Assembly: GCA_001653155.1 (NCBI GenBank) | Contig: BDEJ01000001.1 | Location: 32,730-96,729, forward strand | Reading direction: 5' to 3' | Source of the DNA: Porphyromonadaceae bacterium H1 | GTDB taxonomy: Bacteria > Bacteroidota > Bacteroidia > Bacteroidales > Paludibacteraceae | DNA length: 64,000 nucleotides | In this document: in pieces, positions 1 to 10,745 of the stretch | Position numbering within the stretch: the first letter of the stretch is position 1 | How the letters are laid out: each line of letters starts with the position of its first letter | Notes under the pieces: generated by a model | Seen by the model: the letters and a program-made list of their open reading frames with translations, nothing else | The model's database searches: none | What the model was told of the DNA's origin: nothing | Position numbers and translations under genes: made by a program

Positions 1-128
1 AGAAAACCGTTGCCCAGATGTGCCGGGCTATAAAAAGGAAACGTAAGGTCGTCTATGTAACCAGACGCTGGGGCTTTATGGCCGCTCTTTCGCGACACAT
101 GCCTCGTTTTATTGTCGATAGTCTATAG
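1..128 (+). CDS. Short-chain dehydrogenase/reductase, C-terminal fragment
   Basis: Only the last 41 codons lie in the window; the frame is open from base 3 to a TAG at 126-128. The encoded tail has a basic patch (KRKRK) followed by VVYVTRRW and a hydrophobic/arginine end, which resembles the C-termini of Bacteroidota SDR-family NAD(P)-dependent oxidoreductases. The Rossmann fold, the catalytic Tyr-Lys pair and the start are all outside the window, so substrate cannot be judged. It is followed by the parA promoter region and is probably a separate transcript from parA. The family call rests on the tail alone. Confidence 0.5.
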   Translation, partial: KTVAQMCRAIKRKRKVVYVTRRWGFMAALSRHMPRFIVDSL

Positions 129-280
129 AGAGGAATCTAAAGATCACCCCTTTGACTCTTTGCTGCCGTATGATTTTTACCGGGTCTCGGCTTGACTCGA
201 AGTCGAGATCCGGTATGAAATGCCCTCCATATTTATCGGCCTTAAAAAAACTTATTTATCTTCTTCCCGTTTTCGCTACA

Positions 281-311
281 TTGAGCGGATGGATTTATTT
301 TACTATCTTTG
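281..311 (+). promoter_or_regulatory. Bacteroidota-type promoter for parA
   Basis: TTG at 281-283 is followed after 20 bases by TATCTTTG at 304-311, matching the Bacteroidota -33/-7 pattern (TTTG-N19-TAnnTTTG). Transcription would begin near 318, leaving a leader of about 90 bases before the parA ATG at 411. The remaining bases from 129 to 280 hold no convincing gene or hairpin. Confidence 0.65.
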
Positions 312-410
312 CCCTCCTCTCGAAAGGGAAGACGAGCGCAGTCAGAATGCCTCTAAGGCTGTTTGTGCTGCCTTAAGAACAGTAAATTTATTATAGCGGA
401 AAAAGTTTTT

Positions 411-1181
411 ATGGGAAAAATTATTTCATTGGCTAACCAGAAGGGCGGAGTAGGAAAAACCACTACAGCCATAAATTTGGCAGCCTCTCTTGCCTCGTTG
501 GGGAAGAAGACCTTACTCGTCGATGCCGACCCGCAAGCGAATGCCTCTTCCGGTTTGGGCTTGGATGTGCGCTCGCTCAGCGCTACCATTTACGAATGCC
601 TTATCGATGGCTTGGATCCTGCACAAGCTATACAACCCACCGAAGTGGAGGGGCTTTTCCTCCTTCCTTCGCACATTGATTTGGTAGGAGCTGAAATTGA
701 GATTCTTAATATGGATAACCGCGAGCGGGTGATGCAGAACCTGTTGAGCCCCCTCAAAAACAATTACGATTACATACTGATCGATTGCTCTCCCTCGCTC
801 GGACTGATAACCGTCAATGCCCTGACGGCTTCCGATTCGGTCATCATACCCGTGCAATGCGAGTACTTTGCCCTCGAAGGTATCAGTAAGCTCTTGAATA
901 CCATAAAAATCATCAAAGGCAAGCTGAACCCCTCCTTAGCTATCGAAGGTTTTCTGTTGACAATGTACGACAATCGTCTCCGCTTGGCAAATCAGGTTTA
1001 TACCGAGGTGAAAACCCACTTCGAAGGCATGGTTTTCGACACCGTTATTACACGCAATGTCCGCTTGAGCGAAGCGCCCAGCCACGGGAAGCCGGTCTTG
1101 CTCTACGATGCCGAGTCCAAAGGAGCCAGCAATTACATCGACTTAGCCAAAGAACTTATTGCTTCGGCAGTAAAAGCATAA
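411..1181 (+). CDS. parA: ParA chromosome-partitioning ATPase
   Basis: Encodes a 256-residue deviant-Walker ATPase (ParA/Soj/MinD superfamily) that works with ParB and parS in chromosome segregation on the nucleoid. The N-terminus reads [18 protein letters not shown], holding the KGGVGKTT deviant Walker A; a Walker B-like run LLVDADPQ and the DCSPSLG motif follow. The reading frame is open upstream to 363, but the ATG at 411 puts the motif at the usual distance from the N-terminus, so I use it. parB follows after 35 bases, giving the standard parAB pair. This is the chromosomal type and no plasmid genes are nearby. Confidence 0.95.
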   Translation: MGKIISLANQKGGVGKTTTAINLAASLASLGKKTLLVDADPQANASSGLGLDVRSLSATIYECLIDGLDPAQAIQPTEVEGLFLLPSHIDLVGAEIEILNMDNRERVMQNLLSPLKNNYDYILIDCSPSLGLITVNALTASDSVIIPVQCEYFALEGISKLLNTIKIIKGKLNPSLAIEGFLLTMYDNRLRLANQVYTEVKTHFEGMVFDTVITRNVRLSEAPSHGKPVLLYDAESKGASNYIDLAKELIASAVKA

Positions 1182-1216
1182 AAAATAAAAAACATCCTAA
1201 ATACTAAAAACAACCT

Positions 1217-2110
1217 ATGGCAAAACAACCCGGATTAGGACGCGGCTTGGGAGCCCTTATCGATACCACTCCCGTAACTACGAGCGGTTCCTCCTCCATC
1301 AGTGAAGTAGAACTCAGCCTCATCGTGGCCAATCCCAATCAGCCCCGCGCGCATTTCGACGAAGAGGCTCTCACGGAACTGGCAACATCCATTCGCGAAT
1401 TGGGTGTGATTTCGCCCATCACCTTGCGCAAAAACGAAGACGGAACTTATCTGATTATAGCCGGAGAACGCCGTTTTCGCGCCTCTAAAGAGGCAGGACT
1501 GAAAACCATACCGGCTTACGTAAAAACCGCTGCCGACGAACAGGTGATGGAAATGGCCCTCATCGAGAATATTCAGCGTGAAGACCTCAATGCCATCGAA
1601 ATTGCCTTGTCCTTTTCGCGGCTGATAGAAGAATATCAGCTCACACAAGAGCGTTTGAGCGAACGTGTGGGGAAAAAACGCGCTACCATAGCCAACTACC
1701 TCCGTTTGCTTCGCTTACCGGCCGAAATACAAATGGGTATCAAGGACAAAAAACTGGAGATGGGACATGCTCGCGCTATTTTGGGGCTCGACAACCCTGC
1801 CGCACAGTTGCAGATTTACGAAAAAATTCTGGCAGAAGCTCTCTCCGTACGAAAGGTGGAAGAACTCGTGCGGCGTTACTCTGAGACCGGTAGCTTTGAC
1901 GAAGCCCGCATTCCGACGAAGGCCAAAACACCGCCTGCCCATCCGGCCCCGGAAGCCGAAGATATCCGGAAACAACTAAACGACCTTTTCGGAACGAAGG
2001 TGCAGTTTGCCTGCGATGCGAAAGGTAAGGGGAAAATAACCATACCCTTTGCCAACGATGCGGATCTGACCCGAATCATGGAGTTGTTCGACAAAATACA
2101 TGCAGAGTAA
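1217..2110 (+). CDS. parB: ParB/Spo0J chromosome-partitioning protein
   Basis: A 297-residue CTPase/DNA-clamp protein that loads at parS sites. The N-terminal ParB/sulfiredoxin-like domain carries the GERRFRAS box near residue 83 and the IENIQREDLN box near residue 115. A helix-turn-helix central domain (QERLSERVGKKRATIANYLRLLRLP) and a C-terminal dimerisation domain follow. It starts 35 bases after parA and its last 11 bases overlap the next gene, so the operon is tightly coupled. I noticed no near-consensus parS palindrome in this window, though sites normally lie within tens of kb of the origin. Confidence 0.95.
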   Translation: MAKQPGLGRGLGALIDTTPVTTSGSSSISEVELSLIVANPNQPRAHFDEEALTELATSIRELGVISPITLRKNEDGTYLIIAGERRFRASKEAGLKTIPAYVKTAADEQVMEMALIENIQREDLNAIEIALSFSRLIEEYQLTQERLSERVGKKRATIANYLRLLRLPAEIQMGIKDKKLEMGHARAILGLDNPAAQLQIYEKILAEALSVRKVEELVRRYSETGSFDEARIPTKAKTPPAHPAPEAEDIRKQLNDLFGTKVQFACDAKGKGKITIPFANDADLTRIMELFDKIHAE

Positions 2111-2801
2111 AGCAAAGCATAAAATTCTGTGCATCTTCGGTCTGTGTCTGTTTGCATTTTTACCGCTGTGCGCACAATCCCCCGACAGTTTGCAGATACT
2201 CCCTGTCCCGGATAGTATTGCTGCAGGAAGGGATTCCGTCTTCTTTCTGGGAAATGAGGGATTTGTCCGCTTGGACAGCTTGTCGCAGAAAGAAGATTTT
2301 AAACCCGATCCCGGCCGCGTATTGTGGATGAGCGCGATCTTTCCGGGCTACGGACAGTTCCTCAACCGGCAATATTGGAAAATTCCCATCGTATATGCCG
2401 GATTTTTGGCTTGTGGTTATGCCATATCGACAACAAACATGCTCTACCATAACTATAAGATAGCTTATCGGGACATTATCGACAGCGACCCTGCAACAAA
2501 CAGTTTCCTCGATATACTCCCGCGAGGCTATACTATTGAAAGTATCGGAGGAAAGCAGCAATACGCCACCTTGCTGAAAACCCGGCAGGATCAGTACCGT
2601 CGTTTCCGCGATTTGAGTATCATCGTATCCATTGCCTACTACGGTCTGACGATATTGGAGGCCTACGTGAGTGCACAGCTTTTTGAATTTGATATAAGTA
2701 CCGATTTGTCACTTTCTGTAAAGCCGGCTTTGCTTCCGCAGCATCGGCAAAACATACCCGGAGCTGCTCCGGGCATGCAGATTTGTTTTAATTTGAAGTA
2801 G
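2100..2801 (+). CDS. DUF5683 membrane/envelope protein
   Basis: A 233-residue protein with an N-terminal signal-like segment ([18 protein letters not shown]). Next comes the Bacteroidota DUF5683 core with [21 protein letters not shown], a glycine-rich hydrophobic segment near residue 95 and another near residue 180. The function of DUF5683 is unknown to me. The order parA-parB-DUF5683-lytic transglycosylase is a common Bacteroidales arrangement and hints at an envelope role coupled to division. The ATG overlaps the end of parB by 11 bases. Family assignment is from recall of the conserved segment and gene order. Confidence 0.8.
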   Translation: MQSKAKHKILCIFGLCLFAFLPLCAQSPDSLQILPVPDSIAAGRDSVFFLGNEGFVRLDSLSQKEDFKPDPGRVLWMSAIFPGYGQFLNRQYWKIPIVYAGFLACGYAISTTNMLYHNYKIAYRDIIDSDPATNSFLDILPRGYTIESIGGKQQYATLLKTRQDQYRRFRDLSIIVSIAYYGLTILEAYVSAQLFEFDISTDLSLSVKPALLPQHRQNIPGAAPGMQICFNLK

Positions 2802-2827
2802 TGTATACAAAACTCGATAGAAGAAAA

Positions 2828-4204
2828 ATGAATTATTATATCGGCTTGCTGCTGGGCTTATGCGTAGCTATCGGTAGCCAGCAACTTTGGGCTCAGTTGC
2901 CCCCGGTTAAACCGCAGACAACGAAATCCGAATCGGATTTGGAAGAGGCATTTAACGAAAAAAATGCCGATATTGATACCATCATGCCTCGTCCTTCGGA
3001 TTTTGACGGACTCTTGGACAAGGCCGCCGAGCCTCGACCCGAATCGGATAACGGTATCTCGATGCCACCTCAGTTTTCTGAAATGCTCGATTTTTTGACG
3101 CACTCCTGGGCCGTAAAGAGGAGTCGTCCGGTCGACTGCTTCCCCGATGAAAGCATGTTGCCCCTGCTTCCCGATTCGGTTTATAAGGAGCGTTTGGCCA
3201 AGCTCCCTTGCGTTATGGAAATGCCCTATAATTCCTCGGTGCAGTCTTTCATCAACATGTACACCGTGCAGAAACGCCGGCAAGTGGAATATATGCTGGG
3301 TATCGGGCGGTATTACTTCCCTTTTTTCGAACAGGCTTTGGCTGCTAACAGTATGCCTTTGGAATTGAAATACTTGCCGGTAATAGAGTCGGCTCTCAAT
3401 CCCAATGCTTATTCGCGTGTGGGAGCTGCCGGACTGTGGCAGTTCATGATAGGCACTGGGCGCGTTTACGGCCTGGAGATAAACAGTTTGGTTGACGAAC
3501 GCTTGGATCCGGGCAAAGCTACCGAAGCTGCGATTCAATACCTGAAAGAGCTTTACAGCATTTACGGGGACTGGCATTTGGTAATTGCTGCCTATAATTG
3601 TGGCCCGGGAAATGTACGCAAAGCCATCAGCCGCTCGGGAGGAAAGCGGGATTATTGGGCTATTTATCCCCATCTGCCTCGTGAGACACGGGGATATGTT
3701 CCCATCTTTATTGCGGCAACCTATACGATGGAGTATGCTCGGGAACATAAACTTTGCCCCTCTTCAGTGGAATTTCCTGTTTTGACGGACACCATACACG
3801 TAGGTGAAACCATTCATTTCGAACAGATAGCAGGTGTTATCGGTATTTCGGTAGAGGAGCTTCGTTTTCTGAATCCCCAGTACCGCAAGAATATTGTGCC
3901 CGGTCAGTACAAACCTTACCCCATCCGCTTGCCGCATCACTACCTGAATCCTTTTATCAAGAGGTATAAGGAGATCGTGGAACATCGTGCCGATGAACTT
4001 ATTAATAACCGTCGGAGTGAAATAGAGGTCTCCCGCTCTTCTTACAGCGGTTCCGGAAGGGTTGTCTACCACAGCGTCCGGAAGGGAGAGACCTTGGGTC
4101 AAATTGCTCGTCGCTATGGTGTTTCGGTGAACAAGCTGCGACAATGGAACCGTTTGCGCGGAAATACCATCCGTGTCGGACAGCGTTTGAAAATAATGAA
4201 ATAA
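2828..4204 (+). CDS. mltD: MltD-like membrane lytic transglycosylase with LysM
   Basis: A 458-residue exported murein hydrolase that cleaves the MurNAc-GlcNAc bond to 1,6-anhydro products. It has a signal peptide ending near LWAQ, an SLT/GH23 domain at about residues 160-300 with catalytic Glu in [19 protein letters not shown] and [10 protein letters not shown], and a C-terminal LysM near residues 412-458 ([19 protein letters not shown]). A weaker LysM-like repeat lies around residue 320. The frame can be extended to a GTG at 2801, but the ATG at 2828 follows an A-rich stretch and directly begins the signal peptide, so I chose it. The gene follows DUF5683 in the par operon. Confidence 0.9.
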   Translation: MNYYIGLLLGLCVAIGSQQLWAQLPPVKPQTTKSESDLEEAFNEKNADIDTIMPRPSDFDGLLDKAAEPRPESDNGISMPPQFSEMLDFLTHSWAVKRSRPVDCFPDESMLPLLPDSVYKERLAKLPCVMEMPYNSSVQSFINMYTVQKRRQVEYMLGIGRYYFPFFEQALAANSMPLELKYLPVIESALNPNAYSRVGAAGLWQFMIGTGRVYGLEINSLVDERLDPGKATEAAIQYLKELYSIYGDWHLVIAAYNCGPGNVRKAISRSGGKRDYWAIYPHLPRETRGYVPIFIAATYTMEYAREHKLCPSSVEFPVLTDTIHVGETIHFEQIAGVIGISVEELRFLNPQYRKNIVPGQYKPYPIRLPHHYLNPFIKRYKEIVEHRADELINNRRSEIEVSRSSYSGSGRVVYHSVRKGETLGQIARRYGVSVNKLRQWNRLRGNTIRVGQRLKIMK

Positions 4205-4222
4205 TCATTCCCTTTGCCTCCC

Positions 4223-4540
4223 ATGCAGAAACTCTATTACTCGATATCCGAAGTATCGGAGATGCTGGGTATCAGCCTCTCGAACTTGCGTTTTTGGGAA
4301 AAAGAATTCAAACAACTGAAACCCAGGCGGAACAGTAAAAATACGCGTTTTTATAGCGAGGAGGATCTGAAACTCATCAAGCAGATACAGTTTTTGGTAG
4401 ATGAACAAAAGCTTACTCTGGAAGGTGTTAAGCAGCGGCTCAGCCAGAAGAAAGACCGTGTCGGACGACAGCAGGAGCTGGCTGAGCGCCTTAAGGCAAT
4501 AAGACAGGAGCTTATCGGCATCTCCAAACAATTGGAATGA
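4223..4540 (+). CDS. MerR-family transcriptional regulator
   Basis: A 105-residue protein with an N-terminal MerR winged-helix domain: YYSISEVSEMLGISLSNLRFWEKEF, then NSKNTRFYSEEDLKLIKQI. A short coiled-coil tail ends in a Leu/Lys-rich helix. No effector domain or metal-binding cysteine follows, so it is a minimal MerR-like protein of the kind common beside par/lytic-transglycosylase genes in Bacteroidales. The frame opens at a TTG at 4214, but the ATG at 4223 gives the expected N-terminus. It lies 18 bases after mltD and 39 before uvrA. Target genes cannot be inferred. Confidence 0.85.
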   Translation: MQKLYYSISEVSEMLGISLSNLRFWEKEFKQLKPRRNSKNTRFYSEEDLKLIKQIQFLVDEQKLTLEGVKQRLSQKKDRVGRQQELAERLKAIRQELIGISKQLE

Positions 4541-4579
4541 ATCATTCACTCCTTCGGAAACTTACTAAAAACAAGAACA

Positions 4580-7459
4580 TTGACAGAAGAAAGCACCATA
4601 CATCCTCCTGCAGGCGATCAGCGAATTGAAATTTCGGGCGCCCGTGTGCATAATTTGAAGAACATCGATGTGTCTATTCCGCGGAATGCGCTCACTGTTA
4701 TCACGGGGTTGAGCGGTAGCGGTAAGTCGTCTTTGGCCTTCGATACTATTTTTGCCGAAGGGCAGCGGCGCTACATCGAAACTTTCTCTGCTTATGCCCG
4801 TAGCTTTCTCGGGAATCTGGAACGTCCCGATGTAGACGAGATACAAGGCCTGAGTCCGGTTATCTCGATCGAGCAAAAAACGACCAATCGCAATCCTCGC
4901 TCTACGGTAGGTACGAGTACCGAAATTTATGACTTCCTGCGCTTGCTGTATGCGCGTGCCGGAACGGCCTATTCTTACATCACAGGCGAGAAAATGGTGA
5001 AGTACTCCGAGGAGCAGATTGTCGATTTGATTATAAAAAACTACGATGGTCGGAAGACAGCTCTGCTTGCTCCTGTTGTACGTGGCAGAAAGGGGCACTA
5101 CAAGGAGCTTTTTGAGCAGATACGTAAAAAAGGTTACTTGCACGTACGTATCGATGGCGAGATGAGGGAGCTTGTGCCGGGTATGCGTGTGGATCGCTAT
5201 AAGATTCACAACATCGAGATGGTAATCGACCGTTTGGTGGTGAACGATAAAGACCGACGTCGCCTGAAAGATTCGGTTTCCAAGGCTATGCAGCAAGGTA
5301 ACGGTGTGCTGATGACCCTTGAGATACCGGATGCCGGAGCTGCTGCGGAGCCTCGTTATTACAGTAAGTCGTTGATGTGCCCTGGCAGCGGTATTTCCTA
5401 CGATGAGCCTGCACCTCATAACTTCTCGTTTAACTCGCCACAAGGGGCTTGCCCACATTGCAAGGGCTTGGGCTATGTCCATCGTATCGATTTGGAGAAA
5501 ATAATTCCCGACAAATCGCTGAGTATTTATAACGGCGCCATTCTTCCCTTGGGTAAATACAAAAATACTACTATTTTCTGGCAAATCGAAGCCATTTTGG
5601 AGAAGTATGGCCTGAAAATCAAGCAAGCCGTTTCGGACTTGCCGGCGGAAGCCCTTGATGAAATCATGAATGGTACGACGGAGCGCTTGAATATTAAAAA
5701 TCAGTCTTTGGGTAACTCCAACTACTTTCTGAGCTACGAAGGTATACTCCGCTACATCGAGATACAACAGGAGAACGCCACCTCAGCCAGCGAACAGAAG
5801 TGGGCGAGCCAGTATTATACTACATTGAGATGTCCCGACTGCCAAGGTACCAAGCTGCGCCGGGAAGCTTTGCATTTTCGCATTGCCGGAAAGAATATTG
5901 CCGAACTGGCCGCCATGGATTTGAGCGAGCTTGCGGCTTGGGTGCAAAGTGTAGGAGAAAGCCTGTCGGGCAAGCAACAGGCCATAGCCAGCGAGATATT
6001 GAAAGAAATTGCTACACGCCTTTCTTTTCTTCTTGATGTAGGCCTTTCTTATCTTTCTCTCAGTAGGAGTTCGCAATCGCTTTCGGGCGGAGAGAGTCAA
6101 CGCATACGCTTGGCCACACAAATAGGCTCGCAGTTGGTGAATGTACTTTATATCCTCGATGAGCCGAGCATCGGCTTACATCAGCGCGACAACATGCGGC
6201 TCATTAATTCCCTCAAACAGCTCCGAGACATCGGGAACTCGGTAGTCGTTGTGGAACACGATCGGGATATGATGCTTGCCGCCGATTACGTGGTGGATCT
6301 CGGCCCGCGTGCCGGTCGTCTTGGCGGTGAGGTCGTCTTTGCCGGAACGCCCGAGCAGATGCTTGCTGCCGATACCCTTACCTCGGCCTACCTGAGGGGA
6401 ACGAAGCGTATTGAAATACCCGAAGAACCGCGTCGTGGGAATGGCTGCGAGATTATTCTCTACGGCGCACGAGGGAATAATTTGAAAAATCTGACTGTTT
6501 CCTTTCCGCTTGGGAAGATGATTTGCGTTACCGGAGTTTCAGGCAGTGGTAAATCGACTCTTGTCTCCGAAACGCTGCAACCCATTCTCAGTCAACATTT
6601 CTACCGTTCCTTACAAGATCCCTTGCCCTACGACCGCATTGAGGGCTTGGAACATATCGATAAAGTAGTAGAGGTCGATCAGGCGCCCATTGGACGCAGT
6701 CCGCGCTCGAATCCTGCCACCTATACCGGGGTGTTTGCCGATATCCGCAACCTCTTTGCCGCTCTTCCCGAGGCAAAAATGAGGGCTTACAAACCGGGGC
6801 GTTTCTCTTTTAATACGGCAGGAGGCCGCTGTGAGGTCTGCTCCGGAAATGGCTACAAAACCATCGAAATGAATTTCCTGCCCGACGTCTATCTCCCTTG
6901 TGAGGCATGTGGCGGCAAGCGATACAATCGGGAGACGCTCGAATTGCGCTTCAAAGGAAAGTCCATAGCTGATGTTTTGGACATGACCATCAATCAGGCT
7001 GTCGATTTTTTTGAGAACCAGACAGCCCTGCTGAATAAGATAAAGACTTTGCAGGAAGTTGGTTTGGGGTATATTAAACTGGGACAATCGAGTACAACCC
7101 TTTCGGGCGGAGAGAGCCAGCGGGTAAAACTGGCTACCGAGTTGGCTAAGCGTGATACGGGAAAGACCCTTTATATCTTGGATGAGCCTACTACCGGACT
7201 GCATTTTGAAGACATACGCGTGTTGCTTGCCGTTCTGAATAAATTGATTGACAAGGGGAATACCGTTATCATTATTGAGCATAACCTTGATGTGCTTAAG
7301 GTTGCCGATCACATCATTGATATCGGCCCTGAAGGAGGGGCCGGTGGTGGCAGACTCATTTGCGCCGGTAGCCCACGTGAAGTGGCCGACTGTCCCGAGA
7401 GTTTTACCGGATATTTCCTGAAACAGGAGTTTGAGAGGCCTGTTCAGGAGAAGCCCTAA
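4580..7459 (+). CDS. uvrA: UvrABC excision nuclease subunit A
   Basis: A 959-residue DNA-damage sensor of nucleotide excision repair, with two ABC ATPase modules. Walker A motifs are GLSGSGKS near residue 45 and GVSGSGKS near residue 652. Signature motifs [13 protein letters not shown] and [13 protein letters not shown] and the Walker B runs [11 protein letters not shown] and [11 protein letters not shown] are intact. Zinc-binding regions are present; the first insert reads CPGS rather than CxxC, which I recall as normal in Bacteroidota homologues. Translation must start at TTG (4580), since there is no in-frame ATG for over 100 codons and the family N-terminus begins just after it. It is the last gene before the 7537-7582 terminator. 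Confidence 0.95.
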   Translation: MTEESTIHPPAGDQRIEISGARVHNLKNIDVSIPRNALTVITGLSGSGKSSLAFDTIFAEGQRRYIETFSAYARSFLGNLERPDVDEIQGLSPVISIEQKTTNRNPRSTVGTSTEIYDFLRLLYARAGTAYSYITGEKMVKYSEEQIVDLIIKNYDGRKTALLAPVVRGRKGHYKELFEQIRKKGYLHVRIDGEMRELVPGMRVDRYKIHNIEMVIDRLVVNDKDRRRLKDSVSKAMQQGNGVLMTLEIPDAGAAAEPRYYSKSLMCPGSGISYDEPAPHNFSFNSPQGACPHCKGLGYVHRIDLEKIIPDKSLSIYNGAILPLGKYKNTTIFWQIEAILEKYGLKIKQAVSDLPAEALDEIMNGTTERLNIKNQSLGNSNYFLSYEGILRYIEIQQENATSASEQKWASQYYTTLRCPDCQGTKLRREALHFRIAGKNIAELAAMDLSELAAWVQSVGESLSGKQQAIASEILKEIATRLSFLLDVGLSYLSLSRSSQSLSGGESQRIRLATQIGSQLVNVLYILDEPSIGLHQRDNMRLINSLKQLRDIGNSVVVVEHDRDMMLAADYVVDLGPRAGRLGGEVVFAGTPEQMLAADTLTSAYLRGTKRIEIPEEPRRGNGCEIILYGARGNNLKNLTVSFPLGKMICVTGVSGSGKSTLVSETLQPILSQHFYRSLQDPLPYDRIEGLEHIDKVVEVDQAPIGRSPRSNPATYTGVFADIRNLFAALPEAKMRAYKPGRFSFNTAGGRCEVCSGNGYKTIEMNFLPDVYLPCEACGGKRYNRETLELRFKGKSIADVLDMTINQAVDFFENQTALLNKIKTLQEVGLGYIKLGQSSTTLSGGESQRVKLATELAKRDTGKTLYILDEPTTGLHFEDIRVLLAVLNKLIDKGNTVIIIEHNLDVLKVADHIIDIGPEGGAGGGRLICAGSPREVADCPESFTGYFLKQEFERPVQEKP

Positions 7460-7536
7460 GTTATGCTCTTTATAAGCTTATACCGCGTATAAAGTTATAC
7501 TCAATAACGGCAAATTATTACATTCGTTTTTAGAAA

Positions 7537-7582
7537 AATATCAAGAGGCCTGTCGAAATGTTTCGACAGGCCTCTTGATATT
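7537..7582. terminator. Bidirectional intrinsic terminator between uvrA and the M13 peptidase gene
   Basis: A near-perfect inverted repeat with 22-base arms (AATATCAAGAGGCCTGTCGAAA and its complement, centre TG). It lies between convergent genes. The + strand copy is followed by TTGTATTTTTAG and the - strand copy by TTTTTCTA, so it can serve both directions. Confidence 0.9.
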
Positions 7583-7601
7583 GTATTTTTAGGATGCCAT
7601 C

Positions 7602-9656
7602 TTACCAGATGGCTACACGCTTCTCGGCAGCTACAAAGAGCGGATCACTTTCATTAATACCGAAGGCCTCGTACCAAGCTGTAATGTGCGGTAAGGCTCC
7701 GTTTACGCGCCAGCGTCCGAGGGAATGAGGATCGGATTTGGTGCGCGACAATATCTCTTCGTCGCGAATGTTGCCTGCCCACACGTTGGCGTAGGCCAGG
7801 AAGAAACGCTGTTCGGGACTGAAACCCTCTTTCGTGGGGAGCGGCTTGTTTGCAGTAGCTTTGCGGAAAGCCTGGAAGGATACTTGCAGCCCACCATTAT
7901 CGGCAATATTTTCTCCAAGGGTAAACTTGCCGTTGGCATGTACGCCGGGTGCCACCTCGATGCTGTCGAAGAAAGCTACCATTACTTGTGCCCGTTCTTC
8001 GAAGCGTTTGGCATCATCGGCAGTCCACCAATCGGAAAGGTTACCGTCCTTATCGAACTGTCGTCCTTGATTGTCGAATCCGTGGGTCATTTCGTGACCG
8101 ATTACGACCCCTATGGCTCCATAATTAAAAGCATCATCGGCCTCCATGTCGAAGAAGGGGTACTGGAGGATACCGGCCGGGAAGCATATTTCGTTGGTGG
8201 TAGGGTTGTAATAGGCATTCACGGTTTGAGGGGTCATGTGCCATTCGTCCTTGTCAACGGGTTTACCCAGTTTGGAGAACATGTACTCGTGCTCGAAACG
8301 GCTGGCTCGCTGTATGTTGGCATAATACGAGTCGTCGGCTATGTGGAGGCTGCTGTAGTCGCGCCATTTATCGGGATAGCCGATTTTGATATGGAAAGCA
8401 GCGAGTTTTTCCAAGGCTTTGGTCTTGGTAGAATCGCTCATCCATTCCAGTGCCTCGATGCGTTCGCCCAAGGCTGTTTGCAGGTTCTTAACCAAGGTAA
8501 TCATGCGAGTCTTAGCCGCTTCGGGAAAGTGTTTCTTCACGTACATCTGTCCCACGGCTTCGCCCAATACAGCGTTGACGGTACTCACGGCACGCTTCCA
8601 GCGAGGTTGAGGCGCTTCGCGACCCGAGAGACTGCGGCCGTAGAAGTCGAAATTCTGGAGAAATATATCGTCACTCAGGTAGGAGGCCGCTTCGTCAATG
8701 AGTTTCCAGCAGAGATAGGCTTGATGGTCGGCAAGACTTTCGCTTTCCATCAACTTGCTGACGGCAGCTATAAAGTTCTTTTGGCCTACGCTCAGCTGCT
8801 TGGGAGCTTCGATGCCAAAGGCTGCAAAATAACTATCCCAATCGAGAGCAGGAGCAAGTTCCTTCAATTCGGCAAGACTCATCTTGTTGTAATTGGCCTG
8901 CGGATTTCTCAGTTGTACGTTGTCGAAAGAGGCTTCAGCCAGTTGAGTCTCGATGCGCAGGACGGCATCGCGCATATCTGCAGCTTCGGAAGGCGTATGA
9001 CCGGTGAGGAGGAACATCCGCTCTACGTGCTTGCGGTAGGCTTCACGTATCTTACGGGTATGATCGTCGTTGTCCAGATAGTATTCGCGTTCGCCCATGC
9101 CGATGCCCCCTTGATAGGTTTGTAACAGATACTCATTGCTGCTCCTCGGATCTACACCGACGTAGAGGATGAAATAGGCGCTTACTCCTTGCAGTGCCAA
9201 GCGAGGAATGAAGCTCGCAAGTTCTTCTTTGCGTTTGAGCGCTTTGATGGCGGCCAGATCGTTGCGTATGGGGGCGTATCCTTCGGCGTTGAGCTTGCTG
9301 CTGTCCATCGCCAGTTTGTAGAGGTCGGCTATCTGCTGTTCTACCGATCCGGGACGGATATTCTCCATTGCGGCGATGCCGGCTATGAGTTCGCGCAACT
9401 GGGTGCGGTTATCTTCCGCCAGCTTATCAAAGCTCCCGAAACGCGCATATTCGGGTGTGAGTGGGTTACGCGCCATCCAACCTCCGCAGGCGTATTGGTA
9501 GAAGTCGCTGCGGGGCGAGGCAAGCGTGTCGAGATTTTCCATTCGGATACCCGCCGTTTGAGGGGCGGATTTGTTACAACTGATCATAAATGTACTACTT
9601 AAGATTAAACCGAGTGCGAGACTCAGTAAATTACACGTCATTCTTTTTGTTTTCAT
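7602..9656 (-). CDS. M13-family zinc metallopeptidase, lipoprotein (PepO/neprilysin-like)
   Basis: A 684-residue peptidase. The signal peptide ends in a lipobox (FMISC), so the protein should be anchored to a membrane and act in the periplasm or at the surface. The zinc site is HEMTH near residue 518 (HExxH) with the third ligand in ENIADNGG. The long helical N-terminal domain and the C-terminal segment ending in a Trp (RVAIW) fit M13 endopeptidases, which cut peptides rather than folded proteins. Family length is about 660-700 residues, so it is full length. It is convergent with uvrA and 48 bases downstream of dusB. Related oral-Bacteroidales PepO proteins have been linked to host peptide processing; that role is only inference here. 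Confidence 0.93.
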   Translation of the reverse strand: MKTKRMTCNLLSLALGLILSSTFMISCNKSAPQTAGIRMENLDTLASPRSDFYQYACGGWMARNPLTPEYARFGSFDKLAEDNRTQLRELIAGIAAMENIRPGSVEQQIADLYKLAMDSSKLNAEGYAPIRNDLAAIKALKRKEELASFIPRLALQGVSAYFILYVGVDPRSSNEYLLQTYQGGIGMGEREYYLDNDDHTRKIREAYRKHVERMFLLTGHTPSEAADMRDAVLRIETQLAEASFDNVQLRNPQANYNKMSLAELKELAPALDWDSYFAAFGIEAPKQLSVGQKNFIAAVSKLMESESLADHQAYLCWKLIDEAASYLSDDIFLQNFDFYGRSLSGREAPQPRWKRAVSTVNAVLGEAVGQMYVKKHFPEAAKTRMITLVKNLQTALGERIEALEWMSDSTKTKALEKLAAFHIKIGYPDKWRDYSSLHIADDSYYANIQRASRFEHEYMFSKLGKPVDKDEWHMTPQTVNAYYNPTTNEICFPAGILQYPFFDMEADDAFNYGAIGVVIGHEMTHGFDNQGRQFDKDGNLSDWWTADDAKRFEERAQVMVAFFDSIEVAPGVHANGKFTLGENIADNGGLQVSFQAFRKATANKPLPTKEGFSPEQRFFLAYANVWAGNIRDEEILSRTKSDPHSLGRWRVNGALPHITAWYEAFGINESDPLFVAAEKRVAIW

Positions 9657-9704
9657 ATGCGTAGTTATTAGGATTTATGTAAGATTATCAAGAGATGGCT
9701 TGTT

Positions 9705-10745
9705 TTACTTGTTACCTGCGGAAGAATTCAATTCTCCGGGTTCGACCCGATCTATAATATCGAAAAGTTCCGCGAGGGTCTCGGCACGTAGCATAGCGAT
9801 ACGCGTATCGCGAAAGTTAGGAATGCCTTTAAAAAGAGGCGATGCTGCCAAATGGCGCCGACTGTGGATGATGCCTTTGAGGCGTTGATGCATTACCTCT
9901 TCGATGGGCGTATCTTCCGCTAGATCGAGCCAATAAATGGCTCGGATGATGTATTCTTTCAATACGGCCTTCTGTTCGTCAAAACTCAGGAAGGCGTCGT
10001 TCTTGCCTGTGTCGAGAAAATGCCGCATTTCAGCAAATATCCATGGCCGCCCCAGGCTAGCCCGTCCTACCATCACGGCATCTACTCCGTAAAGTTCGAA
10101 GCATTGGAGACAGCCTTCCGCTGTTGTCACATCTCCGTTTCCGATAATGGGGATGTGCATTCGCGGATTGTTTTTTACACTCCCGATAAGACTCCAGTCG
10201 GCTTCTCCTTTGTACATCTGTGCCCGTGTACGTCCGTGTATGGTCAGCGCTTGGATGCCGCAATCCTGTAACCGTTCCGCCAAATCGACAATGTTTTTTC
10301 GCCCTTCGTCCCAGCCTAAGCGCGTTTTTACCGTTACGGGCAGGCGGGTGGCAGCTACTACCGCCCGAGTGATGCTCAGCATCCGATCCGGGTCTTGCAG
10401 CAAACCGGCTCCGGCGCCTTTACAGGCTACTTTGCGTACCGGACAGCCAAAGTTCAAATCGATACAGTCGGGATTCGCCTCTTCGGCTATGCGTGCTGCC
10501 TCGACTAAAGTATCTACATCCCGTCCGTAGAGCTGGATGGCCACCGGACGCTCTGCTTCGAGGAGGGTTAGTTTCTGTTCCGTACGCTTTACACTCCGTA
10601 TTAATGCATCGGCCGATACAAATTCGGTATAAACCATGTCGGCTCCAAAACGCTTGCAGAGCAGGCGGAAAGCAGGATCCGTTACGTCTTCCATCGGTGC
10701 GAGGAAGAGCGGCCGGTTACGAAAACTAATGTCAGCTATACGCAT
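9705..10745 (-). CDS. dusB: tRNA-dihydrouridine synthase (Dus family)
   Basis: A 346-residue FMN enzyme that reduces uridines in the tRNA D-loop. It has the TIM-barrel start LAPMEDVTDPAFR, the catalytic-cysteine region NFGCPVRKVACKGAGAGLL, KTRLGWDE and the FMN phosphate-binding run GNGDV. The frame is open up to 10826, but the earlier residues are not Dus-like; the ATG at 10745 (MRIADISF) matches the family, with 10757 as a close alternative. The gene precedes the M13 peptidase gene on the same strand. The paralogue (DusB-type) call is by general resemblance. Confidence 0.9.
   Translation of the reverse strand: MRIADISFRNRPLFLAPMEDVTDPAFRLLCKRFGADMVYTEFVSADALIRSVKRTEQKLTLLEAERPVAIQLYGRDVDTLVEAARIAEEANPDCIDLNFGCPVRKVACKGAGAGLLQDPDRMLSITRAVVAATRLPVTVKTRLGWDEGRKNIVDLAERLQDCGIQALTIHGRTRAQMYKGEADWSLIGSVKNNPRMHIPIIGNGDVTTAEGCLQCFELYGVDAVMVGRASLGRPWIFAEMRHFLDTGKNDAFLSFDEQKAVLKEYIIRAIYWLDLAEDTPIEEVMHQRLKGIIHSRRHLAASPLFKGIPNFRDTRIAMLRAETLAELFDIIDRVEPGELNSSAGNK

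Noticed and set aside
2858..3748. 296-codon minus-strand frame opposite mltD
   Set aside because: Antisense shadow; the plus strand carries signal peptide, GH23 and LysM motifs.
4565..5767. 400-codon minus-strand frame opposite uvrA
   Set aside because: Antisense shadow of a conserved gene with no family features or promoter.
1..7459. parS sites near parAB
   Set aside because: I looked for 16-bp palindromes related to TGTTTCACGTGAAACA and saw none that was close.
7725..9125. 466-codon open frame on the plus strand opposite the M13 peptidase gene
   Set aside because: It is a shadow of a well-supported gene, has no recognisable motifs and reflects codon bias of the minus-strand frame.
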